From the NCBI GenBank assembly GCA_003246625.1, contig QJZR01000010.1, forward strand, positions 62,001 to 126,000: a stretch of DNA of 64,000 nucleotides. The letters are read 5' to 3'. Numbering within the stretch: the stretch's first letter is position 1; the number at the start of each line of letters is the position of its first letter. The position numbers and the translations under genes were made by a program. This DNA comes from Alphaproteobacteria bacterium (GTDB taxonomy: Bacteria; Pseudomonadota; Alphaproteobacteria; Rhodospirillales; Rhodospirillaceae). Below are positions 42,826 to 50,811 of the stretch, one piece after another. The notes beneath the pieces are model-generated. The model ran no database searches, was not told the DNA's origin, and saw only the letters and a list, made by a program, of their open reading frames with translations.

Positions 42826-45297
42826 TCAGGGGGCTGCGGTGGCCTCCGCCACCTTGGCGGCCAGGGCGTCGAGGGAGAACGGCTTGGCGAGGAACAGCAC
42901 GTCGGGCGAATCGGCCAGGTCGTCGGAGGCGATATCCTCGGAATAGCCGGACATCAGGATCACCCGGATCGAGGGATATTCCTGCCGCACCAGCCGGGCC
43001 AGGGTCGCCCCGTCCATTCCCGGCATCACCATGTCGGTGATCAGCACGTCGACCTCGTCGTGATCCTGCAACAGCGAAATCGCCTGTTCGCCGTCGGCGG
43101 CCTCCAGCACCGTGTAGCCCCGCGCCTTGAGCGCGCGCGAGGAGAAGGTCCGCACCGGGTCCTCGTCCTCGACGATCAGCACCACCTTGCCTTCCGGCGA
43201 CGCAATCGCGGCGGGGGCCTTCCCCGCCGGTTCCTCGGCCGGCTGCGCGGCGGCGGCGCGGGCGCGCAGGTCCGCCTCGTCGAAGCGGGGCAGATAGATG
43301 GTGAAGGTGGCGCCCTCGCCCTTCCGGCTTTCCACCGTCACCGTGCCCTCGGTCTGGCGGACGATACCGTAGACGGTGGACAGCCCCAGGCCGGTGCCCG
43401 CCGCCGCCGAACCCGCCTTGGTCGAAAAGAAGGGTTCGAAGATGCGGTCCAGGTCTTCCTTGGCGATGCCGGTGCCGGTGTCCGCCACCTCGATCATCAC
43501 GTAATGGCCGGGGGCGACGGTCTCGCTGCCCACCTTGCGCGGCTCGGCCAGGCGGACGGCCTCGGTGCGGATGGTCAGGGCGCCGCCGCCTTCCATGGCG
43601 TCGCGGGCGTTGACCGCGAGATTGAGGATCACCTGGTCGAACTGCCCGGGGTCGACCCGCACATAGCCGACGTCGCGCCCGTGGATCATCTTCAGCTCGA
43701 TGGTCTCGCCCAGAAGCCGGCGCAGCAGGTGCGAAAGCTCGGCCAAGGCGTCGGGCACCTTGACGAAGCGCGGCAGCAACGGCTGCCGTCGCGAGAAGGC
43801 CAGCAACTGCCGCACCAGATTGGCGGCGCGGTTGGCGTTCTGCTTGATCTGCATGATGTCGGTGAACGAGGCGCTGCCCGGCCCGTGGCGTTGCAGCAGA
43901 AGGTCGCAGAAGCCGATCATCGCGGTCAGCAGGTTGTTGAAGTCGTGCGCCACGCCGCCCGCCAGCTGCCCCATCGCCTGCATCTTCTGCGCCTGGGCGG
44001 TCTGCATCTGCAAAACCCGGCGGTCGGTGGTGTCGATGACGTGGATCAGCAGGCGGGCGGGCCTGCCGTCGTCCTCGCCCGCGCCGTCCTCCGCCGGGTC
44101 GCCGGGCAGCGGCCGCAGGAACAGCATGGCGGTCAGGTCGCGCGGCGTGTCCAGCCGCACCTCGACCGGGGCCACCGGCTGCCCCGCCGCCGCCCGTTCG
44201 AACACCGCGGTCAGGTCGGCGCGCATCGACGGATCGACCAACTCCTCGATGCGGAAGCCGATCAGGTCGTCGCGCGAACGCCCCAGCATCGCGCCCAGGG
44301 TCTCGTTGGCGTCGGCGAGCATGGGATAGGGCAGCCCGCCGACGTCGGCCACCGCGATGCCGACCGGCGCCTCGTCGAAGACCAGGCGGGAGAAATGCCC
44401 GGCGGCGGCGGGTTCGTCGGCGGTGGCGTCGATGGCGTCGCGTACCGCCACGGCGCGGGTCAGGGTCTCGCCGTTCTCGTCATAAAGCGACTGGGCGACC
44501 AGGGCGGCGAAACCGCCGCCGCGCGGCCCTCGGAAGCGCACCAGACCGCGCCAGGCGCCGTCGGTTTCCGGCCGCGCCGAACCGTCCGCCAGCACCGCGG
44601 CGAAGGGTTGGCCGATCAGGGCGTCGGGGGTGGTGCCCAGCCACTCCGCCAGGGTCAGGTTGACGTAGCGGAAGGTCTGCCCGGCGGTCAGCGCGAACAC
44701 CCCCACCGGCAGGAAATCGAGAAAGTCGCTCAGGTACTCGCGTTCGCCCTTGAGCACGTTTTCCACCGCGCGGCGGGCGGAGACGTCGGCGGCGGCCAGC
44801 AGCCTGGCCCCCGGCGGCTGCGCCAGGGCCTTGACCTCGACGCGCACCCAGTCGCGGTTGTTGAGGTGCCCGTCGCGCACCGGCGTGAGGGAAAGTTCCT
44901 GCGCCGCGTCGAGACCGGCAGCATAGGCGCCGCGCAGGCGTTCCAGCGCCTCGCGGTCGGCCTCGGTGTCGCACCGCCGCGCCTCCAGCATGGTCAGGGG
45001 ATCGGCGCTCCCCCAGAAGCGGCGGCCCTCGGCGTTGGCGGCCAGCGTCCGCCCCGCCGCGTCCACCACGCGCAGCGCCCGCTTGTCGCGCATCAGGCAG
45101 GAATCCAGGGCCTCGGCACGGGACACCAGGGTCTGGCGGGCGGACACCTCGCGCAGCATGACGAGGGCGCCGAAAAGCCCCAGCCCCGCCCCCGCCGCCA
45201 TCGTCCAGGCGCCGACGCCGCTGCCGGTGGCGCCGCCCAGGGTCACCCCGAAGCCCAGCACCACGATCAAGGCGCCCCACGTGCTGAATCCCTTCAT
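42826..45297 (-). CDS. cckA: Hybrid histidine kinase CckA
   Basis: CckA (823 aa) feeds the ChpT-CtrA relay that controls cell cycle and motility genes in alphaproteobacteria. Two N-terminal membrane helices (about 8-48) are followed by PAS-like regions (about 70-170, 185-290, 300-425). The HisKA domain has His451 in GQLAGGVAHDFNNLLTAMIG, the CckA signature, and the ATPase domain follows with VNARDAMEGGG and STKAGSAAAGTGLGLSTVYG. A C-terminal receiver carries Asp755 (LITDMVMPGMDG). It lies 102 bases downstream of flhB in the same direction, and recA follows. Confidence 0.92.
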   Translation of the reverse strand: MKGFSTWGALIVVLGFGVTLGGATGSGVGAWTMAAGAGLGLFGALVMLREVSARQTLVSRAEALDSCLMRDKRALRVVDAAGRTLAANAEGRRFWGSADPLTMLEARRCDTEADREALERLRGAYAAGLDAAQELSLTPVRDGHLNNRDWVRVEVKALAQPPGARLLAAADVSARRAVENVLKGEREYLSDFLDFLPVGVFALTAGQTFRYVNLTLAEWLGTTPDALIGQPFAAVLADGSARPETDGAWRGLVRFRGPRGGGFAALVAQSLYDENGETLTRAVAVRDAIDATADEPAAAGHFSRLVFDEAPVGIAVADVGGLPYPMLADANETLGAMLGRSRDDLIGFRIEELVDPSMRADLTAVFERAAAGQPVAPVEVRLDTPRDLTAMLFLRPLPGDPAEDGAGEDDGRPARLLIHVIDTTDRRVLQMQTAQAQKMQAMGQLAGGVAHDFNNLLTAMIGFCDLLLQRHGPGSASFTDIMQIKQNANRAANLVRQLLAFSRRQPLLPRFVKVPDALAELSHLLRRLLGETIELKMIHGRDVGYVRVDPGQFDQVILNLAVNARDAMEGGGALTIRTEAVRLAEPRKVGSETVAPGHYVMIEVADTGTGIAKEDLDRIFEPFFSTKAGSAAAGTGLGLSTVYGIVRQTEGTVTVESRKGEGATFTIYLPRFDEADLRARAAAAQPAEEPAGKAPAAIASPEGKVVLIVEDEDPVRTFSSRALKARGYTVLEAADGEQAISLLQDHDEVDVLITDMVMPGMDGATLARLVRQEYPSIRVILMSGYSEDIASDDLADSPDVLFLAKPFSLDALAAKVAEATAAP

Positions 45298-45399
45298 CCC
45301 ACCCGTCCATGATCCTGACCCGCGGGGGAGCGGAAACCTCCGCGTCCCCGGCCTTGGCGCCCGCCCGCGCGGTCAGTGTGGCAGCCGCCGCCCGCCCTG

Positions 45400-46467
45400 T
45401 CAGCGCGTTTTTTTCTTCAGCTTCATCACGTAGCTGATCACCTCGGCGACCGGGCGGTAATGCTCGGGCGGGATGAACTGGTCGACCTCGACCGAGGCAT
45501 AAAGGGCGCGGGCCAGCGGCGGGTTCTCGACGATCGGCACGTCGTTCTCCTCGGCGATTTCCCTGATCTTCTTGGCGATCAGGTCGGCCCCCTTGGCGAC
45601 CACCTTGGGGGCCTCCATGTCCTCCATCTTGTAGGACAGCGCCACCGCGAAGTGGGTCGGGTTGGTGATCACCACGTCGGCGTGCGGCACCGCCTGCATC
45701 ATCCGGCGGCGGAACTTCTCCAGACGGATCGACCGGATGCGCGACTTGACCTGGGGGTCGCCTTCCGACTGCTTGTACTCGTCCTTGACCTCCTGCTTGG
45801 TCATCTTCAGCTTTTTGTGGTTCTGATAGCGGGTATAGAACATGTCGGCGCCCGCCACCGCCAGCATCACCGCCACCACCGCGGCGATCAGAAACAGGAT
45901 GACGATGCGCACCTGCATCAGCATCGCCACGGTTTCCATTTCGGGCAGGCGCAGGATCCAGGGCAGGCGCGGCCACACCACCACCGCCAACGCGGCGACC
46001 ACCAGCGCCAGCTTGAGCAGGCTCTTGCCCAGCTCGATCACCCGGCGCAGCGAGAAGAACTGCTGCAACCCCTTGATTAGGCTCAGCTTCCCCAGGTCTG
46101 GGGCGGCACGCTTCGGCGAATAGACGAAGCCCACCTGCCCCATCACCGACAGCACCGCCAGGATCACCAGCACGGTGATCGGGAACAGCAGGATCAGGCC
46201 GACCTCGGCCAGGGTGCCCGCGATCAGGTCGCGCAAGGCCTCGAAGTCGGTGGCCATCTCGTGCGGCCGGGCGATGAAGGGACGCAGCGTGGTCTTGAGG
46301 TCGCTGGCCACCGAGGGCGCGAACATGCCGACGGAAATGACGCCGCCGACCAGCATCAGCAGGCTCTTGATCTCTTGCGAGATCGGAACGTTACCCTCTT
46401 CCCGCGCCTTTTCCAGGCGTTTGCCCGTGGGTTCTTCCGTTTTTGAGGCGTCGTCTTCTTCCGACAT
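45400..46467 (-). CDS. flhB: Flagellar export switch protein FlhB
   Basis: FlhB (355 aa) belongs to the flagellar type III export gate and switches substrate class. The N-terminal basic start (SKTEEPTGKRLEKAREEGNV) leads to four membrane helices, at about 33-55, 85-115, 140-165 and 185-210. The cytoplasmic domain has the autocleavage motif NPTH with Asn269-Pro270 (TNPTHFAVAL). It ends flgBC-fliE-fliQ-fliR-flhB and lies 18 bases after fliR. A separate FlhB-C-like gene lies at 48955. Confidence 0.95.
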   Translation of the reverse strand: MSEEDDASKTEEPTGKRLEKAREEGNVPISQEIKSLLMLVGGVISVGMFAPSVASDLKTTLRPFIARPHEMATDFEALRDLIAGTLAEVGLILLFPITVLVILAVLSVMGQVGFVYSPKRAAPDLGKLSLIKGLQQFFSLRRVIELGKSLLKLALVVAALAVVVWPRLPWILRLPEMETVAMLMQVRIVILFLIAAVVAVMLAVAGADMFYTRYQNHKKLKMTKQEVKDEYKQSEGDPQVKSRIRSIRLEKFRRRMMQAVPHADVVITNPTHFAVALSYKMEDMEAPKVVAKGADLIAKKIREIAEENDVPIVENPPLARALYASVEVDQFIPPEHYRPVAEVISYVMKLKKKTR

Positions 46468-46485
46468 CGTCGGAGACTCCCTTCC

Positions 46486-47250
46486 TCAAGGCCCCGCGAC
46501 GAAGGCGCGCAAGCCGCCCTCGTAGTGGTGCATCAGCCACAGCATCACCGTCGGCAGAACCAGGAACGCCATGCCCAGGGCCAGCAGAATCTGCATCGGC
46601 AGGCCGACGAAGAAAACGTTCATCTGCGGCATCAGACGGGCGGTGACGCCCATCGCGGTCTGAAAGACGATGGAAAAGACGATGAACGGCGAGGCCAGGC
46701 GCAGACCGACCGCGAAACTGCGCGCCAGGGTCTGCGCCAGATAGTCCGCCATGTCGGAAACCGGCAGCGCGCCGCCCGGCGGGAACAGGGTGAAGGTCTC
46801 CGCCACCGCCTGCAGCATCAGCATGTGGGTGCCGGTGACGAAGATCAGGACCAGGGCGACCAGATTGAAGAAGCCGGTGACCATGGCGCCCTGCGATTCG
46901 CTGACCGGGTCGAAGACGAAGGCGTTGGCGAGGCCGGAGGACAAGCCGACCACGGTGCCCGCGAAATGCAGGGCCGACAGCAGAACCTGGGCGAGAACGC
47001 CGACGAACGCCCCCACCGTCAGTTCATAGGCGATCAGACGGAACAGCCCGCCGATGGTGTCGGGCGGCGGCGGCAGAAGGCCGGACAGCAGGGGCAGCAG
47101 GACGATGCTGACGCCGAGGGAGATGAACAGGCGCACCCGCACCGGGATATAGGAAGCGGCGAACCCGGGCAGGGCCAGGAAGGCGCCGCTGATCCGGCAG
47201 AACACCATCGCCAGGCGGTAGATGTCGAGGGCAAGAAGCTGTTCCAGCAT
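46486..47250 (-). CDS. fliR: Flagellar export gate protein FliR
   Basis: FliR (254 aa) forms the export gate with FliP and FliQ. It is very hydrophobic, with about six segments, starting YRLAMVFCRISGAFLALPGF and including RVRLFISLGVSIVLLPLLSG and GLSSGLANAFVFDPVSESQG, a conserved loop. It lies 8 bases after fliQ and 18 before flhB. Confidence 0.93.
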   Translation of the reverse strand: MLEQLLALDIYRLAMVFCRISGAFLALPGFAASYIPVRVRLFISLGVSIVLLPLLSGLLPPPPDTIGGLFRLIAYELTVGAFVGVLAQVLLSALHFAGTVVGLSSGLANAFVFDPVSESQGAMVTGFFNLVALVLIFVTGTHMLMLQAVAETFTLFPPGGALPVSDMADYLAQTLARSFAVGLRLASPFIVFSIVFQTAMGVTARLMPQMNVFFVGLPMQILLALGMAFLVLPTVMLWLMHHYEGGLRAFVAGP

Positions 47251-47258
47251 CGCCGCGC

Positions 47259-47525
47259 CTACCGCGGGAGGATGATCAGGTCGAACAGATGTTCGCTGAA
47301 CGCCTTGATCTCGTGGAACATGAAGGGCAGCAGCAGGATCAGCGAAACGAACACCACCAACAGCTTGGGGACGAAGGTCAGGGTCATTTCCTGAATCTGG
47401 GTCAAGGTCTGGAACAGCGAGATGGCCAAGCCGATCGCCATGCCGACCAGCAGCACCGGGGCCGAGACCACCACCAGGGTCAGCACCGTGTCGCGTGCGA
47501 TATCGAGAACCTGAGCTTCGTTCAT
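47259..47525 (-). CDS. fliQ: Flagellar export gate protein FliQ
   Basis: FliQ (88 aa) is a small two-helix gate protein. LTLVVVSAPVLLVGMAIGLA and the family motif ISLFQTLTQIQEMTLTFVPK with VVFVSLILLLPFM form the two hydrophobic hairpins. Length matches the family. It lies between fliE and fliR. Confidence 0.95.
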   Translation of the reverse strand: MNEAQVLDIARDTVLTLVVVSAPVLLVGMAIGLAISLFQTLTQIQEMTLTFVPKLLVVFVSLILLLPFMFHEIKAFSEHLFDLIILPR

Positions 47526-47557
47526 CGGTTGCCGTCCGATCCGGCGCCCCGGCGCCG

Positions 47558-47884
47558 TCAGATCGTCATCTTGAGGATTTCCTGGTACGCCGACAAGACC
47601 TTGTCGCGCACCGCGACGACCGTTTGCAGGGCGGTCTCGGCATTCGCCACGGCGTTGACCACCTCGCGCAGGTCGGCCTTGCCTTGCAGGGCAAGGATGC
47701 TCATCTGTTCGCTCTTCTTGCCGGCTTGCACCGCCTCGGTCAGGTTGTCCTTGACCAGGTCGGAAAAGGCCTGCCCCGGCTGCACCGTCGCGGCGTCGGA
47801 ACCGGACTTGCCGGAAAGCGACTCGGAAACGCTGCCCGCCGCGGCGCGGTAGGCGTTGAGGGCCGTGTTCATCGCAACCGTCAT
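47558..47884 (-). CDS. fliE: Flagellar hook-basal body protein FliE
   Basis: FliE (108 aa) links the MS ring to the proximal rod. The C-terminal half has the family pattern: FSDLVKDNLTEAVQAGKKSE, then LREVVNAVANAETALQTVVA and VRDKVLSAYQEILKMTI. The N-terminus is flexible. It sits between flgC and fliQ. Confidence 0.93.
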   Translation of the reverse strand: MTVAMNTALNAYRAAAGSVSESLSGKSGSDAATVQPGQAFSDLVKDNLTEAVQAGKKSEQMSILALQGKADLREVVNAVANAETALQTVVAVRDKVLSAYQEILKMTI

Positions 47885-47921
47885 TTCGCCTTATCCTTTC
47901 CGTTGCGGGCGGCAGGCGCCG

Positions 47922-48332
47922 TCACTTCAGCATGTCCACGGTCTTCGAGATCATCTGGCGGCTGATCTGCATGGCGTTCAGGTTCGCCTCGTAGCCGCGC
48001 TGTGCCTCGCGCATGTCCATCATCTCGACCAGCGGCTTGACGTTGGGCAACTGCACGTAGCCGTCCGCCCCCGCCGCCGGATGCGCCGGATCGTAGCGCC
48101 GTTCGAAATCCGAATTGTCCGTCGAAATCTTCTTCACCTTGACCATATCGGCACCGACCTCGCGATTGAGCTCGCTTTTGAAAGACAACGTCTTGCGGCG
48201 GTAGGGGGCTTCCCCTGGCTTGGTGCCCACCGAGTCGGCGTTGGCGATGTTTTCCGAAACCACGCGCAGGCGGGTCGCCTGCGCCTTCATGCCGGACGTC
48301 GAGATCCGGGAGCTGGCCATCAAGTCATCCAT
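47922..48332 (-). CDS. flgC: Flagellar proximal rod protein FlgC
   Basis: FlgC (136 aa) is a rod subunit. SRISTSGMKAQATRLRVVSE with NIANADSVGTKPGEAPYRRK is the conserved N-terminal rod helix, and the C-terminal DMREAQRGYEANLNAMQISR with MISKTVDMLK is the matching coiled-coil helix. It lies 20 bases after flgB. Confidence 0.95.
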   Translation of the reverse strand: MDDLMASSRISTSGMKAQATRLRVVSENIANADSVGTKPGEAPYRRKTLSFKSELNREVGADMVKVKKISTDNSDFERRYDPAHPAAGADGYVQLPNVKPLVEMMDMREAQRGYEANLNAMQISRQMISKTVDMLK

Positions 48333-48352
48333 CGCGATCCTCCTTCACCGGC

Positions 48353-48775
48353 TCACGACCCACCGCGCCCAAGCGCGGTGCGGATGAGGGAAATGTTCTT
48401 CTGCACCAGGTTGGTGGCCAATTCGTACTGGGCGCGGTTGCTGGCCGCCTTTTCCATCTGCTCCTCGAGGTCGACGCCGTTCTTGTCCAGCGTGTATTCG
48501 AAGGGCCGGCGTTCGGTCTCCACCCGGTAGGGGCCGCTTTTCGGCAGGCTGCCGGTCAGGTGCTTGGGATCGGTGCGCGCCACCGCCACCGACTGGGTAT
48601 CCTTGGACAGGGAACGCGACAGGGTGTCCTTGAAGTCGATCTCCTTCAGATCCCTCGCGGCATAGCCGGGCGTGTTGGCGTTGGCGAGGTTCTGCGACAC
48701 CACCTTCTGCCGCTGCGCCAGCCAGTCCATGCGCTCTTGCGCCACTTGAAAGAACGTCAGGTTCTGCAGGTCCAT
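48353..48775 (-). CDS. flgB: Flagellar proximal rod protein FlgB
   Basis: FlgB (140 aa) is the first rod subunit. MDLQNLTFFQVAQERMDWLA followed by RQKVVSQNLANANTPGYAAR is the rod-protein N-terminal helix and the C-terminal SNRAQYELATNLVQKNISLI its partner. ATG 48775 gives this start; an in-frame ATG at 48862 would add 29 unrelated residues. It leads the reverse-strand rod/export operon and is divergent from the FlhX-like gene. Confidence 0.95.
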   Translation of the reverse strand: MDLQNLTFFQVAQERMDWLAQRQKVVSQNLANANTPGYAARDLKEIDFKDTLSRSLSKDTQSVAVARTDPKHLTGSLPKSGPYRVETERRPFEYTLDKNGVDLEEQMEKAASNRAQYELATNLVQKNISLIRTALGRGGS

Positions 48776-48866
48776 GGGACGTCCGCTCCACTGTGCGAAG
48801 GCCACGCCGCGATGACGGCACGACTCCGATCCAGGGTCAGTATCCCGCTTTGGCTTTAACAATCGG

Positions 48867-48891
48867 TAAAAGCGAAAAGCCGCGCCGATTA
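48867..48891 (+). promoter_or_regulatory. Weak sigma-28-like site before the FlhX-like operon
   Basis: TAAA (48867-48870) and GCCGATTA (48884-48891) resemble the flagellar sigma-28 elements TAAA and GCCGATAA. The spacing is 13 bases rather than the usual 15, and the second element has one mismatch pattern, so this is only a weak candidate. The site is 64 bases before the gene. Confidence 0.22.
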
Positions 48892-48954
48892 AGGGTTTAT
48901 TTAATCGTGGGCGGAATACTGGAAGCTCGATTCGAAGCCAAGGAGTCCCTTTTC

Positions 48955-49299
48955 ATGTCCGCCCGCGAGCCGCGCGACCGCACCGCGAAGACCGAAACCC
49001 GGGTTCACGACCTGGGCCAGGTTGCGGTCGCCCTGCACTACGACCAGGCGACGGACGAGGCGCCCAGGGTCGTCGCCTCGGGGCGCGGCGCCATCGCCGA
49101 GCGGATATTGGAACTGGCCTTCGCCAACGGCGTCAAGGTGCGCGAGGACGCGGACCTGGCGGAAATCCTGGCGGCTGTCGACGTCGACACGGAAATCCCG
49201 CTGGAGGCCTTCGCCGCGGTGGCCGAGATTCTGGCCTATGTCTACCGCGCCAACGGCGTGCCCCTGGCCCCCGTCCCCGAGGAGAGGACGACACCATGA
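48955..49299 (+). CDS. FlhX-like protein (free-standing FlhB C-terminal domain)
   Basis: The 114-aa soluble product matches only the cytoplasmic end of FlhB/YscU/HrcU: VAVALHYDQATDEAPRVVAS and GRGAIAERILELAFANGVKV align with FlhB VALSYKMEDMEAPKVVAKGA, and EIPLEAFAAVAEILAYVYR with FlhB IPPEHYRPVAEVISYVM. The NPTH cleavage motif is absent (GQVAVALH at that place). Such FlhX proteins can partly replace FlhBC in other bacteria. AAGGAG is 9 bases before the ATG. It heads a + strand chain with the next three genes, each overlapping by 4 bases. Confidence 0.85.
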   Translation: MSAREPRDRTAKTETRVHDLGQVAVALHYDQATDEAPRVVASGRGAIAERILELAFANGVKVREDADLAEILAAVDVDTEIPLEAFAAVAEILAYVYRANGVPLAPVPEERTTP

Positions 49300-49592
49300 C
49301 CGAGAACACCCCCTATTCCGAAATGATGATTCGCATCCAGGCGCTGCGCCGCAGCATCGACGACGCCAACCGCGCGCTGGTCAAGGGCGACGTCCTCAGC
49401 CTCTCCCGATTCCCCGAGGAAATCGCCCGTCTGTGCGCCCTGGCCGCCCACGTGCAGGGCGAACGGCGGCGGCAGGCCGCCTTTGCGCTGCACGCCCTTG
49501 ACGCCGACCTCAACGCCTATGCAAGAATCCTCAGCACGCGGCGACGTACCGCCGCGCAATCGCGTTTCTTCGAGGGAGCCTTCCGCCCGTGA
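49296..49592 (+). CDS. Small helical protein in the FlhX-fliO-fliP operon, unknown
   Basis: This 98-aa product has no family I recognise. It is predicted helical and charged (MMIRIQALRRSIDDANRALV, VQGERRRQAAFALHALDADL), without signal or membrane segment, so a cytoplasmic chaperone or export accessory is possible. It overlaps the FlhX-like gene (ATGA) and fliO (GTGA) by 4 bases each, so it is almost certainly translated and tied to flagellar export. Confidence 0.7.
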   Translation: MTENTPYSEMMIRIQALRRSIDDANRALVKGDVLSLSRFPEEIARLCALAAHVQGERRRQAAFALHALDADLNAYARILSTRRRTAAQSRFFEGAFRP

Positions 49593-49984
49593 CAGCCGAA
49601 TCGATGATCGACGGCGCCACCCTGACGCGGCTGACCGCCGTGCTGGCGCTGGTCATCGGACTGATCCTGCTGGCCACCTGGCTGATGCGGCGGGTCGGCC
49701 TGGGCGCGGCGCGCGGCGTGGCGAAGTCGCGCCGCCTGTCGGTGGTCGAGGTCAGGCCGATCGACGCGCACCACCGTCTGGTGCTGGTCGGACGCGACGA
49801 CGTCTTCCACCTGCTGCTGATCGGCGGCGCCCACGACCTGGTGGTGGAAACCGGCATCCCCCGCGAAACCGCCGAGGACCCGCTGGAACGGGTGCGCTTC
49901 CGCGACGTCATCCCGGAAGCCGGACGCGGCGGCGCCCGCATCCTCCGCCCCGGGCAACGCATCGAGCCGGAGGACGAGGCATGA
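49589..49984 (+). CDS. fliO: Flagellar biosynthesis protein FliO
   Basis: FliO (131 aa) helps assemble the FliP ring of the export gate. It has one N-terminal membrane helix (TAVLALVIGLILLATWLMRR) and a small cytoplasmic domain with SRRLSVVEVRPIDAHHRLVL and GRDDVFHLLLIGG, the FliO/FliN-like beta pattern. A GTG start overlaps the previous stop, and its TGA overlaps the fliP ATG. Confidence 0.88.
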   Translation: MTAESMIDGATLTRLTAVLALVIGLILLATWLMRRVGLGAARGVAKSRRLSVVEVRPIDAHHRLVLVGRDDVFHLLLIGGAHDLVVETGIPRETAEDPLERVRFRDVIPEAGRGGARILRPGQRIEPEDEA

Positions 49985-50733
49985 CGATCCGCCGCGTCCT
50001 CGGCCTCGCCCTGCTGCTGGCCCCGGTTCTCCTGCTGGCCAACGCCGACGCGGCGCTGGCGCAGTCGGTGTCGATCAACCTGGGCGGCGAAGGCGGCGGC
50101 AGCACCACCTCGCGCGTCATCCAGCTATTCCTGCTGATCACCATCCTCAGCCTCGCCCCCGGCATCCTCTTGATGGTGACCTCGTTCACCCGCATCGCGG
50201 TGGTCTTGTCGATGCTGCGCCAGGCGATCGGCACCAACACCACGCCGCCCAACATGGTGCTGGTGTCGCTGGCGATGTTCCTGACCTTCTTCGTCATGGC
50301 GCCGACCGTGGAACGGTCCTGGGAACAGGGCGTCCGCCCCCTGATCAACGAGGAAATCTCGGAAGCCGAGGCCCTGGAGCGCGCCGCCAAGCCGTTCCAC
50401 GACTTCATGATGAAGAACGTCGGCGAACACGACCTCGCCCTGTTCGTCGACATGGCCAAGGTGCCCGAGGGCACCGCTCCCGACGCCCTGCCCTTCACCG
50501 CGCTGATCCCCGCCTTCATGATCAGCGAGCTCAAGCGCGCCTTCGAGATCGGCTTCCTGCTCTATCTGCCGTTCATCGTCATCGACATGGTGGTGGCTTC
50601 GGTCCTGATGTCGATGGGCATGATGATGCTGCCGCCGGTGATGCTGGCCCTGCCCTTCAAGCTGATCTTCTTCGTCCTCATCGACGGCTGGTACCTGATC
50701 GCGGGATCGCTGGTGCAAAGCTTCGCGTCATAG
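49981..50733 (+). CDS. fliP: Flagellar export gate protein FliP
   Basis: FliP (250 aa) is the main pore subunit of the export gate. A cleavable signal (LGLALLLAPVLLLANADAAL) is followed by helices containing LSLAPGILLMVTSFTRIAVV, RQAIGTNTTPPNMVLVSLAM (FliP signature), PAFMISELKRAFEIGFLLYL and VLMSMGMMMLPPVMLALPFK. Length and motifs are complete. It ends the operon and is followed by a strong bidirectional terminator. Confidence 0.96.
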   Translation: MTIRRVLGLALLLAPVLLLANADAALAQSVSINLGGEGGGSTTSRVIQLFLLITILSLAPGILLMVTSFTRIAVVLSMLRQAIGTNTTPPNMVLVSLAMFLTFFVMAPTVERSWEQGVRPLINEEISEAEALERAAKPFHDFMMKNVGEHDLALFVDMAKVPEGTAPDALPFTALIPAFMISELKRAFEIGFLLYLPFIVIDMVVASVLMSMGMMMLPPVMLALPFKLIFFVLIDGWYLIAGSLVQSFAS

Positions 50734-50757
50734 CGGCCGTATCGACCGCCGCCAAAC

Positions 50758-50789
50758 GGAAAAGGCCGGGATCTCTCCCGGCCTTTTCC
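50758..50789. terminator. Bidirectional terminator between fliP and the binding-protein gene
   Basis: A perfect 14-bp stem (50758-50771 with 50776-50789) closes a TCTC loop. The arms end in AAAA/TTTT, giving U-runs on both strands, so it serves the convergent genes on both sides. Confidence 0.88.
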
Positions 50790-50811
50790 GTTTCCGTTGC
50801 CGCGCGCCGGA

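Noticed and set aside
45400-50733. Export genes considered as a virulence type III secretion system
   Set aside because: Rod genes flgB, flgC and fliE are interleaved and FlhB/FliPQR are of flagellar type.
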